NCBI GenBank assembly: GCA_033557685.1
Contig: JAWQRN010000155.1
Span: forward strand, 1 to 35,811
From: Sperchopsis tessellata
Taxonomy: Eukaryota; Arthropoda; Insecta; Coleoptera; Hydrophilidae
Direction of reading: 5' to 3'
Length of the DNA stretch: 35,811 nucleotides
Under the pieces are notes generated by a model that saw only the letters and a program-made list of their open reading frames with translations, ran no database searches and was not told the DNA's origin. Below are positions 20,546-31,775 of this stretch, in pieces. Positions within the stretch are counted from its first letter, which is position 1, and each line of letters begins with the position of its first letter. The position numbers and the translations under genes are program-made.

Positions 20546-21802
20546 TTTATTGTCAAGACTTCTTCAAATTGTGCAATGACTACGACTGGAAACGTTTATT
20601 ATGAGGAACCAAATTGGCTAGTTTAAAGACACAAACATTGAATTACTTATGAAATTTTAACAAAATCGTCAAAACACATTAAAATTCATAGTTGTTACAA
20701 ATGTTTACAGTAAAAGCACACACAAGCATAAAGCTCCTTATGTTACGAATATGTAAAAGGTCTTTTCTGTTGCAACCTATTCTAGCACCTTTATATTATA
20801 ATAAATAGTTCCGACCTACATTTTGAATAATAAAAATACAAAAATATTTTTTTTAAACATGTAATTTGAAGAAACAAGAAGTTCAGATTAAAGAAAACTG
20901 TGATTGTAATAAACAAAAATTTCAATTACTTATGTAAATATGCTGCGTTTTGTACCTTTTCGAATTCTAATTGCACACGGTATGGCCATATCAGGGCGTT
21001 TTTATCCGAACTGACCCAATTACTCTTATTTGCGTTTATAGTTTGCTCCGTTCTGAACGAAACCTCGATCGATTTTGGTGACCCAGTAACATAATACACT
21101 AGACCCACTTTTGTAGACTGAATTTTATTACCCTTTGCTAGTTCCTATATACTATCAAGTCCCGCTTGTCCAATAAGTGAATAAACATATAATCATAAAA
21201 ATGGAATTGCATATTAAATTAATACAACTGTGTTGGGTTGGTAAAGGGTGTTATTTCTAGAGAAGAACTTAACACACGATCATGGAGAAGATTGTACTTG
21301 GGTGTGACGATAATGAACTCAAATGTGGAACAAGAAATTAACAGATAATTTAGTCATCGGTTTGTTTTTTTTTTTATTTCCAATGCATTATGTGTGGGCG
21401 CATGCATATACAATTGTGTTAAAAATAATGTTACAAATGTGAATAAGATAATATCGAAAAAAACTTGTAACATGCGCATTATATTTCAAAATTATTTTGT
21501 TTTATTTAATACTATAAAATTTTGTTTCCATATAAATATGATTGAAATCGAATAGAAATGAATAATACAAATTTGATATTAAGGGCTCGGAATTCACGTA
21601 TTCAAACGGTTCCTTGTACTTGGTTTGAAAATAAACATATTTACAAAATAATTAATAAATGGTGTAAATTGAAAACTAAATTATTTAGGTCTATACCGAT
21701 TCAAAAAATGATTTTCTATATATATGTTGGACCGTTTCGACAATATCTGTTGTCATCTACATTGGATCTACAATTTTTGCAAAGAAACAAACAATAATTT
21801 TG

Positions 21803-21808
<6 letters not shown>
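20546..21808. other. No gene confirmed
   Basis: The stretch holds overlapping open frames on both strands at 20900-21108 (minus-strand product includes TGSPKSIEVSFRTEQ and SSDKNALIWPYRVQLE) with GC slightly above background, and a plus frame at 21558-21797. None has a motif I know or firm boundaries. They may be remnants of mobile elements or chance. Confidence 0.4.

Positions 21809-21844
<36 letters not shown>
21809..21844. repeat. (AT)n microsatellite
   Basis: An uninterrupted run of AT dinucleotides, ending directly before the coding-like fragment that starts at 21862. Confidence 0.95.
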
Positions 21845-21846
<2 letters not shown>

Positions 21847-21861
21847 CAGAACACATAGTAA

Positions 21862-22116
21862 TGTAATGTAAGGTCTCATTATAGCATTAAAGACTACAGA
21901 GTACAGTTCATAAACCAAAATTGCCCATTAGCAGAAAACACACCAAAACGTTATAAGGAACACGTTAAAATATTATATAAAAGAGGGTTTGTTATTCCCA
22001 CAACTAAAATGTTCCAAGAACAAAATACAACCTATGGTTTGGCAAAAGGCTTTACCAGAGCACCACATAAAGGGCACCTGATGTACAAAATAAAAGAGGA
22101 GGCACTGAATTATTAG
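21862..22116 (+). pseudogene. Unrecognised coding fragment, probably a pseudogene piece
   Basis: An 84-codon open stretch without ATG ends at TAG (22114-22116). Its product has strongly protein-like composition: DYRVQFINQNCPLAENTPKR, then YKEHVKILYKRGFVIPTTK, MFQEQNTTYGLAKGFTRAP and HKGHLMYKIKEEALNY. Beyond the TAG the same frame goes on with WTPEKLLIRSEI, so the stop looks like a CAG-to-TAG change in a longer protein. A partial copy of the RGFVIPTTKMFQEQNTTYG segment occurs about 400 bp downstream. I do not recognise the family; a soluble eukaryotic protein is all that the composition suggests. It may be a processed pseudogene or an old exon. The AG ending at 21844 could be a chance acceptor. 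Confidence 0.55.
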
Positions 22117-22258
22117 TGGACACCCGAAAAGCTTCTTATAAGGTCGGAAATATATTTTCTATATATGAGATTGTGTAGGTTAACTAAATGACATGTCAAC
22201 TGTGAAACACAAACAAATATAATATTTGAATCCATAGAATAAGTATGGTATAGGGAAC

Positions 22259-22521
22259 TCTATGGTTTGTATAGAAGTGTAAATCAAATACAGAGTCAAT
22301 CTTTATAAAAGAAGAACGGTGAAACAACATAACGGCAGCAGTGTCGAAAAAAAGAGAAAAGAAAAAGGAGGAGCATTGAACAAAAGAGGGTTTGTCATCC
22401 CCACAAACAAAACGATCCAAGAACAAAATACAATCTATGGTTTTTATAGAAATATAAATTTAATTCAGAGTCAATCTTTATATTTTTTGTTAAAATATAT
22501 GGAAAAAAATATATTTTAAAT
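22259..22521 (+). repeat. Partial, nested duplications of the preceding coding fragment
   Basis: 22382-22442 repeats 21979-22040 (RGFVIPTNKTIQEQNTIYG against RGFVIPTTKMFQEQNTTYG). In addition, 22259-22306 and 22434-22482 are copies of each other, reading YGLYRSVNQIQSQSL and YGFYRNINLIQSQSL. The plus-strand ORF 22319-22519 spans one copy of each. The pattern implies at least two duplication steps or a small repeat family that carries this coding piece. Between the copies is a purine-rich (GAAAA)n-like tract. Confidence 0.75.
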
Positions 22522-25500
22522 CACAATAGTTTCTTATACATTTAGTTTCGTGCCTGATAGGCAATTATGATTTGCTGCAAATTAAAAATTGCGTATTTTT
22601 TCCATATTGTTCAGTAAATTTATGTATATTTTCGTCATCAGTCGGCGAGTCATTTAAAAATAAAATACTTTGAATACTAGATGGGTCTGCAGAATTTCCG
22701 CTACAATGCTTTTGAGAATTCAGCTTTAACACAATTATGATGCTTTGGTCAACATTCATTAGATGAAAGCCGCGACAATAAAATAAAAAACGAAGCACAA
22801 TTATAAAGAATTTTCATTCTGGACACTGCGATTAATTAGCGAAAGATTTGAAGATATTAAATTACATGTTGATAAGTTAAAAATAGTGTCCAACATTTAT
22901 AAACTGCAACATTAAAGTAAATCAGAAATACTACAAAATTATATGGATTTACATTTATGATTGGCTGATAATGATAATAGAGATATTGATGGTCTTGAAA
23001 CCACTATAAATATTTAGCTATTTGTGGACAAATAATATGACTATACTATTTCCGAAAATGTTTATTTGCCTACAAATAATTTTAACTTTACCCGTATCAG
23101 TTGCTTCTAGAGAAACCCTTTTCTCCAGATTAGAAATTATTAAAAAATACTTCAAGTCGGCAATGGAACAAGAAACTCACTAATCTTTTACATTGATGTC
23201 CATTTAAAGCGATGCTTGTGAATCGTTAACGTATGAAGATTCATAATTTCGCGGAAATGAAATTTTGGCGGGTAAATTTCAAATAATATAATTATTTAAC
23301 TGTTTCATAGTGTATTATTGCAACTTTTCCTTATTTTTTGTTAAAAATGTGGAAGCCATTAATATGTTTTTTAATGTACATAATTAGTTGTCTCAGTATA
23401 AAATAAAGGTGCGTTTTAAGAGTTTTTGCTCCAGGTGCCAAAATACCACTGCGAGGCCTTGACATGATAATTCAAAATAGCGAGTAGAAATGTTTCAGCT
23501 GAAATGAAGTTAGTTTTAAAGTTTGGTCTATCTTTTTTACAAAGTTCACAAATTGTCTCTCGTTTACATCATTATGATGGATCGTAAACTCTATTGTACA
23601 AACTATATTAGTAGTAAATTTCTAAAAAGAAACGTCTATTTCGGTAGAGTACACTGTCAGTTGGCTTCACTGATCAAATATATTTACAGCTCCCAATTGA
23701 AATATTGTTTTTGAAGTACCTTACAAAAAAATTTGTACCCGTTGCAAGTGGGTTAGTTGGTCAAACACATAACAACTTTATTGTCAAAGGTATCACAACA
23801 ATTGTTCCAAAAATTATTTGATAGCTTGGTATTAAACAGATCAATTACAAAAATAAAATTGTTTATCTGTCATTGCATTTATGATTCTTATCTTATTTTT
23901 ATTAAATATGTAAAATAATGAGTTCCCACCAGAACACAAATTAATAATGGAATCGTACATGAATCAGTAATAAATAAGTTCTAAAGTAAACATAAAAAGT
24001 TGAACAGAGAATATTTCTTGAAACAAATTGGCTTCATCAATCCATAACTCATTTTTCTTAAATAATCTTATTCATAATTAAATTAGCCAATACATTAGTG
24101 ACCCTCTGGGTTATAAATCACATTATATGTATTTAGCGTAAATCAAATTTTGGGACTTTACTAGACATATTGCCAATTGACAGGTATAAAAAATTCAATT
24201 GAAAACAAAATATATAACATAATATCCTGGGAACATTTTCGAACATACGAAGTACATTTTTTAAATAATATTTTAAGTAACGTATTATTAATAAGCGAGA
24301 AAATATTCCAATACTATAAATACATACATATTTTGTATTTGTATATTTTGTATTAACAATGTACGAGTTATATTTAAAAAGATCATAACCAACCATTTCA
24401 TTAATCACTTTCTTAATCTGTTAATCATGTTAAAAATATTAGAATAGTCACTAAAATAGTACCAATATATTACAGAGATCGTCTAGATTGTAGCAGCGAC
24501 AGATTCGTAGAATTCATATGTTCATATCTTGTATGTCTCTCTTGCATCGAACACAACGGCGTGCCGTTCTTAAATTTCCTTGTCTCTGTCGGCTAGTAGG
24601 TAGAGTTAACTGCAGACCCGAATACAAAATACGTATCCCCGAACCTTCGTCGACAAAGTGGACGCTAGTAATCAGTTCGTAAAATGCATTTGTCTATCTC
24701 TCTTACGTAGGGACCTCTCTACACTGGGGCAGTTTTTAAATACCCTCCTCTTAAGTATTAAAGATATTAACATGTGTATTTTGTTTTCTTAAGACATCTC
24801 GTAAGTAACACATACATGCACATAGTTGTAAAATATACGCCCATCATGTATATACGAAAAGCAAAGCTTATGACTGAGATGTTGCAAAAACTTCGTAAAG
24901 GCGATCGAGATGAAACACAAGACTAGTTGTTAAGATTAGGCACTAGAACAATAGTTAAATTTGTAATATCTATATTGTTTTAGTGTAGATGTAAAAAATA
25001 TGGCGATTATATGCTAATAACGCAATTTTGGTACTTAACATATGTAAGATTGGGTTTTTGGGAATCTAAATGCCATTTGCAATTCTATTAGACATGTATT
25101 ATTATTACTTTTCATAAATGCTTTATCTTTATACTTATTGAATGTAACATCACAATACATAAACGATTAAATAAAACGTATTAAAGCATGTTTATAATAA
25201 TACATTTAACAATTACAATTTAATACTGCCTACATTGTATCTATTCAAATTTACTGAACAAGAAAAAAGATGATTGGTTTGGAATTTAATGAAATGTGAA
25301 ATACTGACCAATATAATGTTCATATTTTTTATTCATACATATTTTATATATTTAAATTTTAAGCATGTATTTTTTGCGTTTTATGTCACACCTTTCTGTA
25401 CGTGAATTCATGGTTTGAAAATTATTGTAGCTAATTCCGATAAAAAAATGTATAGCTACATCCACTGACGGATGTATATCCAAGTACATATGGTATATGC

Positions 25501-26040
25501 AGGTGAATTCAAAGTACATCCTCTAAAATCCATCAAGGTGTACACCTACATCCTCTTAGCGGAACGCCTCTCGTATAATTGGTATATACATCATTTTTTC
25601 ATAAAGTTTGTCCAAGCCTGGTTATTTTTATATTTTCTTTATTGGTTTAGTGGGTACCATGGAACTTTTTAAATGTTTTCTCCTATTTGTAAAGCAACAA
25701 AAAAAAAACATCATTTTTACAGAAATGATCTGAGCACATACTTCCTTTTAATTAAATTGTAAAAAGGAATATAAACTTTTCACCCCTATTAGAACTTGCA
25801 ATCATTTCTGATACAAAGAGACATTTTTCGAAAAGCTTAAAAAACTACATTTCTGTTGTATTCCTTGATGTATTTTTTTAACTGACAAGTGTACAAGACA
25901 TCATTTTAAATATATTCGTTCACGTGCAGCATCACTGTAAGCAGACCGTTGACTGTAGCGTGTACGAGTGACATAACCAGCAACATGCGCTTGTACATAC
26001 CTCACTTATATACCACGACTAAGGAATTTTGTTTCCATTA
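22522..26040. other. No gene seen in 3.5 kb
   Basis: AT-rich sequence with short frames (22565-22798 minus, 23523-23714 plus, 24133-24408 minus, 25472-25672 plus), none with a domain. 24480-24730 is GC-richer and contains two related strings, TTGTATGTCTCTCTTGCATCG and TTGTCTATCTCTCTTACGTAG, about 150 bp apart. A small hairpin TACATCC...GGATGTA lies at about 25457-25476. Confidence 0.45.
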
Positions 26041-26044
26041 TTCA

Positions 26045-26540
26045 ATATAATAATCGATTTATCGATGCCATATTATTAATAAAAAATTTCTATAAACGAT
26101 TAATCGATTATTTGATTAATCGATTATTCAATTAACTGATTATTTCATCACACAATTCCTTGATAAATAGATTGTTTGATAATATATCAGCCAAGTAACA
26201 TATCTTTGAAAGTATTTAGGATATTTTGAGGAAGCTGATATTTTCTTCCTACTGTTAAAAAAAATTGAGAATGAAAAATATGTTCATGTTAAAGTACTAC
26301 AAACTTATTAGTCAATTGGCGTAAAACATATATACTTTTATTTACAACTCTTGGCATACCCCTCATCCCAACTACGGCTAGGATTTCATTTCGATTAATC
26401 TATAAAATAATCGACTAATTGGTGTTTGATAAATATTAAAAATAATAGATTAATCGATGTGAGATAATCAAAAACATATACTTTAATCAAATCGTAGAAC
26501 GATTAATCGATTATTTTTCAACTTATTCGATAATCGATTG
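26045..26540. mobile_element. Second ATCGATTA-rich cluster pair, same family as 6925-7835
   Basis: Clusters at about 26045-26180 (CGATTAATCGATTATTTGAT) and 26385-26540 (TTTCGATTAATCTATAAAAT, AACGATTAATCGATTATTTT) resemble those at 6925-7015. The block TTTCGATTAAT...ATAGATTAATCGATGT, followed soon by GATTA or GATAA, is shared between 26390-26470 and 6933-6970. The interval between them is about 200 bp and holds no ORF, which would fit a MITE or two nearby insertions. No target duplication was recognised. Confidence 0.45.
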
Positions 26541-26880
26541 TAAAATTTGACAATCGGCAAGACCTAAGCGAGTTAATAAAATTCCTTACTTTGTAACTGC
26601 ATTGATCCACACCATTGCATACAGAGTTGGATTGACAGGTTAAAGCAATTCTACATAACAAATATTCTATTAAAATGGCCGGAAATCCAGTGCAAGTGAT
26701 TCTGAACCCAGCTTTAACGAAGAGAAAAAAGCATAACCTATGCATATCTAGGTGTGTAATTACGATTTATTTTATTTTATTCGCACTAAGTTCTATACTA
26801 CATATGCACATACTATTATTTTAATATGCCTCTATATACTCTTCTACGTTTTTTAACCTAATTCTAAATATTTTTGCTAG

Positions 26881-27089
26881 TTAAAGAATTCACTGAAAAC
26901 TCAGACAAACTGCTGGTCGGCAACAATTGTTCTTCTACTAGCTCTTTTGGCACTGAAATAGATGTCTATACAAAATATCATCGAGTAGAACATAATAGTA
27001 ATAAGATCAGAGCTTCAAGTTTTTTTTTATATACAAACAGATGGACATTTTCAATTCATGATTGCCGCTGTAACAAAATTAATACCTAG
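26881..27089 (+). CDS. Unassigned open frame, possibly a terminal exon
   Basis: Directly after TATTTTTGCTAG (acceptor-like, ending at 26880) a frame stays open for about 69 codons to TAG/TAA at 27087. It contains KEFTENSDKLLVGNNCSSTS, EIDVYTKYHRVEHNS and TNRWTFSIHDCRCNK. A possible first coding exon lies upstream at 26673-26750 (good Kozak AAAATGGCC, reading MAGNPVQVILNPALTKRKK, then AG|GTGTGT). Joining it at those exact sites puts a stop at the junction, so the pair is not supported as drawn. I do not recognise the protein. Confidence 0.25.
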
Positions 27090-27788
27090 TAATGTCGTCT
27101 GTGAGTGAGTAACGAAACTATCGATCAGACGATAATGAAGTCGTACTCAATTTCTTAAAAAGTATAAATAAAATGAAAACATTTTGGATCTATATTGACC
27201 CTCAAAGATCATTAGATATCGATAAATAGGTAAATTTACAAAAGTATCTCCAATATTGCTGACTTTAACGTGGGCGCGACCGATGACATCACTCGTAATT
27301 ATAACAGATAAATATTTCTTAGAGTTCCAACTGTATTATCCAGCATTTAGTTAAAATTATATTATAGTGAGGTAGTTGTTTTTTTTTTCTTATTTCATTT
27401 CATGGAACAACGATAATTTCCGAATAGTCATAGTAATCTGCCAGCGATTTATTGTCAGTTCCGTAGCTTCTTAGAGCTAGTTCATTTGCGCACATAGATA
27501 AATTTTCACACAATTCGGCGGAAATTTTACAACGTAGGCGCATTATTCAATTAGCATTTGAGAAGTATAATACTTTTACAATGTATTATATGTTATTTTC
27601 ACAACAAATTGAAGTAATTAAACTGAATAGAAACTTCCATAATTCAAGAAGTGTACAGCGATTTTTATCAAACATTATAATAATTTCATGGTTTATCATA
27701 ATATGTTTTTAATGTGTCAGTAAGAATGATAATAGCTCTGTATTTAAATTCAAAAAAATATATAAACATATACATGTGTATACTTTAC
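27090..27788. other. No gene seen
   Basis: Intron-like AT-rich sequence with no coding frame of note. If the exon at 27789-27851 is real, this would be the start of its downstream intron on the minus strand. Confidence 0.45.
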
Positions 27789-27851
27789 CTTCTGTTAGAG
27801 ATTCTTCGTCGTATTCAATAACAACCATTTTTTGGGCCGTCGTGTGCGTAC
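27789..27851 (-). CDS. Candidate internal exon, 63 bp, unknown gene (best exon in the window)
   Basis: On the minus strand TTTTAATTTTCTTTGCAG is an excellent acceptor and AAG|GTAAAG a good donor. The enclosed 63 bp are open in only one frame, reading THTTAQKMVVIEYDEESLTE, while the other two are closed by stops. The exon is 21 codons long, entering and leaving in the same phase, and GC-richer than its flanks. It contains an ATG in a good context (AAAAAATGG), so it could also be a 5'-most coding exon after an untranslated one. The acidic, mixed composition looks like real protein, but I cannot name the gene. The next exons would lie at lower coordinates or beyond the window. Confidence 0.5.
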
Positions 27852-28182
27852 CTGCAAAGAAAATTAAAATACAGAAAATAATATATAATCCTTAGATTTT
27901 CTATTGGTTTGTTTAAATAATAATACGTTCAACTATTTAGAATTCGGGAACATATATTTGTACAGATGATAGAGCTCGCATTGCTTAAGAAACATTTTTA
28001 TAAATAGTTTCCATCTATAATATTAAATCATCAAATAGTTAATGAAAAAACTGCTCTGATACTATTTATATATTAAAATTCTTCATATAATTAACCTAAT
28101 GTGCTTTGTTATCCTATGTAGTAATGTAGCCTTAAAGGGTAAATATATTTAAACAATTTCTTATTTTCTATTCCCCAACATA
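27852..28182. other. No gene seen
   Basis: AT-rich sequence between the candidate exon and the LINE relic. Confidence 0.5.
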
Positions 28183-28735
28183 GGAAATTAAATGCAGAAT
28201 CGAAAAGAGCAGAAACATATTCATCAAAATGGCATCAGTGTTTAAAAGTACAGATATAACTAAAGACACAAAAATGAGACTCGTGCTCTGTTATGTATTC
28301 TCGGTGCTAATATACGGAATGGAAGCATGGACATTGAAAGAAGTAAACACAAGAAAACTCGAAGCATATAAGATGTAGATTTACAGAAGAATGCTGACAG
28401 TATCATGGAGAGATCGCATTACCAACACCGAAATACTAACAAGAATGGACAAAACGAAGGAAATCCTCACCACAATAAAGACAAGGAAACTATAATACCT
28501 GGGGAACATTATGCGTAACCAAAATTGATATGGACTTCTACAGTGTATTCTGCAAGGAAAGTGGAAGGAAGAAGAAGTGACGGGAGGAGAAGAATTGCAT
28601 AGTTAAAAAACTTAAGGACTTGATTTTCCACGACAACCACAGGACTCTTCCGGGCAGCTGTAAACATAGTTAAGATAGCCAATATCATAACCAACACCCG
28701 AAACGGATAGACACTTGGAGAAGAAGAAGAATGCA
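28183..28735 (+). mobile_element. Non-LTR retrotransposon, ORF2 C-terminal part and 3' end (possibly RTE-like)
   Basis: The plus strand reads EIKCRIEKSRNIFIKMASV, then MRLVLCYVFSVLIYGMEAWT, LKEVNTRKLEAYKM, YRRMLTVSWRDRITNTEIL and KEILTTIKTRKL. After a shift come YLGNIMR and LLQCILQGKW, then LKNLRT, STTTTGLFRAAVNIVKIAN and IITNTRNG. This is a familiar C-terminal stretch of insect LINE polyproteins: C-Y-V-x-S-V-x-x-Y-G-x-E-A-W-T, Y-R-R-x-L-x-I-S-W-x-D-R-x-T-N-E-E-V-L, then L-G-H-I-x-R. The copy ends in GGAGAAGAAGAAGAATG, a GAA-type 3' tail. Stops occur at the Trp of the M-W-x-Y-R-R motif and several other places, so it is dead. It is 5'-truncated, as is usual for LINEs. The clade call is from memory. 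Confidence 0.85.
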
Positions 28736-28904
28736 TGATGGTATGTAGGTAGCTATTGGCGTGCTAGTTCTTTAATGATTTGTAATTCATTTTTTGGTAT
28801 TCACTTGTATTGCGCCCTAATAAATAACCGTGTAATTGTATGTATGATAGAGCGGCACTTATGAATTATGTTAACAAACTGGATAACGTCAGTTACGAAT
28901 ATTG

Positions 28905-29130
28905 GTTTCAAATTTATTACAAAAAAAGCGAACGTGGTTATTGAAAAGATCACTCTACAAGACCAGTGTTGCCCAATCAAAACAAATGCCCAGTTCAATC
29001 TGGGATTATGTCACTGAAACCAACTTACAGTCACTCCAGACAATCCAAAACAAGGTATCTTCAATCCAGTATTCAGAAAAACTTAATTCTTCATAGACTT
29101 GAAAATTGAAACTGAAAGCAACTTACAGGG
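28905..29130 (+). mobile_element. Non-LTR retrotransposon fragment, jockey-like RT C-terminus
   Basis: The plus frame reads LLKRSLYKTSVAQSK, SIWDYVTETNLQSLQTIQNK and VSSIQYSEKLNSS. It follows the jockey-type pattern L-Y-K-x-x-I/V-R-P-x-x-x-Y-A-x-P-V-W-G-Y-A-x-x-T-N-x-x-x-L-Q-x-x-Q-N-K. The motif P-V-W-G-Y has become S-I-W-D-Y. The frame closes shortly after. It lies 170 bp from the preceding LINE relic but belongs to a different family. Confidence 0.7.
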
Positions 29131-31490
29131 CTAATGATATTACCCTGTATCAAGGTACCGCGTGTCATGACAATCAATTCATTTTTTCCTTGGCTTCTTA
29201 CAACTCGTTAGAAGAGCAACGCCCCCTTGTCACATTTTCATGTAAACATCAATAATAGCCAACTACAGAAAAATATCCCCTTTTATCCGAGGTAACTTAT
29301 ACATGTTTCTTCTCTAATTTTCTGATATTAAGTAGCACACCCATTCAGCCGTACTTGATGATTATTGCACCTTCTCATTTTAGCACAGCTCAATAATAAA
29401 TAAACAAACTTGTTTGGAAATTACATAATCTCTAAAATTTATAAATAAGATTATCCGTCAGGTGGGGAACACAAACATTTTAATTTTTATTTTGGAAGCA
29501 AGCTCATCCAAAAGCTCATTCTTCTCAGAACGAAGAAGCACATACGTGGGCTAAATCTCGAAAGTCATATTGTCCATATATAGACAGAAGATATACTGGT
29601 GAGAATTAACTTCAAAAATTAATACTCATTTTCAGATTTTCTGAACTGATTTTTTACCTACCAGGCCAGAATTACAAGCAAATTATATCAAACTATGCAT
29701 CCAAATAGACGAAGCAAATTTCAGTGATAATAGCCACACGTAAACCTCACTAACATGTTTGATGTCCAGAATTATATTCAACTAATTACCTACGCTAATT
29801 TTCTTTAACCCCACTATTACTAGGTGGAAATTTGTTATTCTCGTTTGTCAAGTGTACACATTGAAGCCAATCAAATTTCTAAAAGTGAGCCAAATATTTT
29901 ACATATTACTCGTTCGTGGAGGTGTGGCAGTGTCCAAGATTCACCTCTAAATAATTGGTGTGTTATAAAATTTAAGTCTGATCTGACAAATTCTTAATAG
30001 TATTTTGTATTAGACCCTTAAAATATTTGTTGATAAAGAAATCGCTTTGATTTTAGTAAAATACACATTTAACATAATTTCATGTATGAATTTATGTATA
30101 TTACTCTCCCTTACCACAAAATAGCATGTTTTAACTATATTCAGTCATTACAAGTGTATTTAGTACATAGAAATAACCTAAATTTAAAACCAAGCTTTTT
30201 TACACCATTACGACAACAGATATTTTAAATTAAATTATACGGAAGCAACCAGAGATAATAATTTATTTATTTAAGTTTCCAAAATATGCGGGTTCATATC
30301 AGAAATTATCATATTTGAGTGCGAAAATGCCATTAAAATATGATTTCACGAGCATTTTAAAAGCTATATTAAAACATGTCAAAATATGTTTATCAAAAGA
30401 AAATGTACGTCACTATCAGGGGATATATAACAGACGATTGAACTTTTGTTAAAGCTTAAAACGTTTTTTTTTTTTATACTAAAAATCTCTGCACAACAGA
30501 TTTACTAACAAAATATCTAGAACCACCATATTTTGTGGGCACTCTATGGATACTTCGCAAATAAAAATCTATATAGCAGTTGCCGTGATGAAAAATATAG
30601 GGCATAAAAAAATAATATTGGCTTAGTTGTGAAAAATAAACTCCCAACATCCTACATGATGACTTAATATTTTGTAATCAAAATATTTTCAAAAATTAAT
30701 AACAATTATTTTTAATACATGCGGTATTTTAACAGCAGTACCAATCCATATTCGAGTTTTTGAACCAGTTAATTCCTGAACAATCACACCTTCCACTATT
30801 AGTGTGTTGCTTCAGAATTGCTCCACATGGCTCTGTAGTATGTTTTATTTGCAGGGCTTCTCACCTTATATGTACATATGACATATACTTATGTGAAATA
30901 TAAGATACTTGAGAAGATACCAGTTAAGATATCGAATTTAAGGCTTAAGGTTATTATAGAATTAGATCACTATACATCTATGACTACGTATCAAAACTGA
31001 GATTAAAATTTTCAACGAAATTTGGTTTAACAGTAAAACACGATGGAAGTAATGTGGTAGGATGGCACTGCATTTTCTTCTATGTGCACAACAACATATT
31101 TCTCTTTCCAATAAAAAAATCTATGCCTGTCTTAAAATAATCGAAATGCGATAAGGGGTTGGAAAGTACCTTGGTTTTAACTACGCATATTCTAAAATCG
31201 TTTAAGAAGAAAATGAAAAAGGTCAGTAATAGATCACAAATGCAGCAGTTCAAGCACGTTAATTGAGAGATTGGTATGGCATACATCTAGATAATAAAGC
31301 TTTTGAAACAAATGTTCCATAATAGTTTGATAAAATACAAGAAGACGACAGGCTAATTAAAATGAGGCCTTCTGTTCTGTATTATCTAACAGAATAACTA
31401 TTTATTAGACACAGTTAAATGTAGTATAATCAGTATAACTTGTTCAATTAGCACAAAGAAAGTTTCATCATTTTCTATAATAATTTGTAT
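29131..31490. other. No gene confirmed in 2.4 kb
   Basis: AT-rich sequence. A plus-strand stretch at 29665-29743 after TTTTTTACCTACCAG is open to a stop, and a minus-strand stretch at about 30750-30836 has several Cys codons (GRCDCSGINWF). Both are too short and too weakly bounded to call. The minus frame 31080-31286 has no motif. A T-run lies near 30466-30475. Confidence 0.45.
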
Positions 31491-31502
31491 AACGTTAAAA
31501 AC

Positions 31503-31763
31503 ACAGCCACCTCGGTAACTCAGTTGATTAACTAATTAGTGAGCGAGGGGCCACGTGTTCGAGGTCCAGAGGATGTCGCATTTTCATGATTGTGAGTATG
31601 TGTTAGTTGTCTTCTGGAATGGACATCAAACTGTGGTTCACACGTATTGTAGGTAGATAGAGACCACATGCAAATTAAAGAATCTTATATGTATGTTAAC
31701 CAAATTCCCGGCGTCGGTGATTGACCGAAGCAGCGGATATACACCAACATTAAATAAACAAAC
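31503..31763 (+). mobile_element. tRNA-derived SINE, copy 2, with target-site duplications
   Basis: Same family as 5839-6137. The tRNA-like head has GGTAACTCAGTTGATTA (box A region) and CGTGTTCGAGGTC (box B region). The body repeats GGACATCAAACTGTGG, CATGCAAATTAAAGAATC, CAAATTCCCGGCGTCGGTGA and TTGACCGAAGCAGCGGATA, and the tail is ACATTAAATAAACAAAC. The flanks AACGTTAAAAAC (31491-31502) and AACTTAAAAAAC (31764-31775) fit a 12-bp target duplication with one or two changes. Compared with copy 1 it lacks the 15-bp stretch GTATGGAAACCTAAT before the GCGTCGGTGATTGACC block. That gap and the base changes suggest two separate, fairly old insertions. Confidence 0.88.
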
Positions 31764-31775
31764 AACTTAAAAAAC

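Noticed and set aside
20900..21108. Overlapping open frames on both strands
   Set aside because: Both strands are open at once, with no motif and no convincing splice boundaries; left as unassigned within the gap note.
24480..24730. Promoter or LTR suggested by higher GC and two TCTCTCTT strings
   Set aside because: No TATA/initiator arrangement, polypurine tract or terminal TG...CA with a partner LTR could be found.
26673..26750. First coding exon with a good Kozak context (MAGNPVQVIL)
   Set aside because: Joining it at AG|GTGTGT to the acceptor at 26880 puts a stop at the junction; kept only as a remark under 26881-27089.
29665..29743. Terminal exon after TTTTTTACCTACCAG
   Set aside because: 25 open codons to a stop, but no polyadenylation context or recognised peptide; too short to separate from chance.
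30750..30836. Cys-containing minus-strand exon (GRCDCSGINWF)
   Set aside because: Splice sites are weak and the peptide matches no pattern I can defend.
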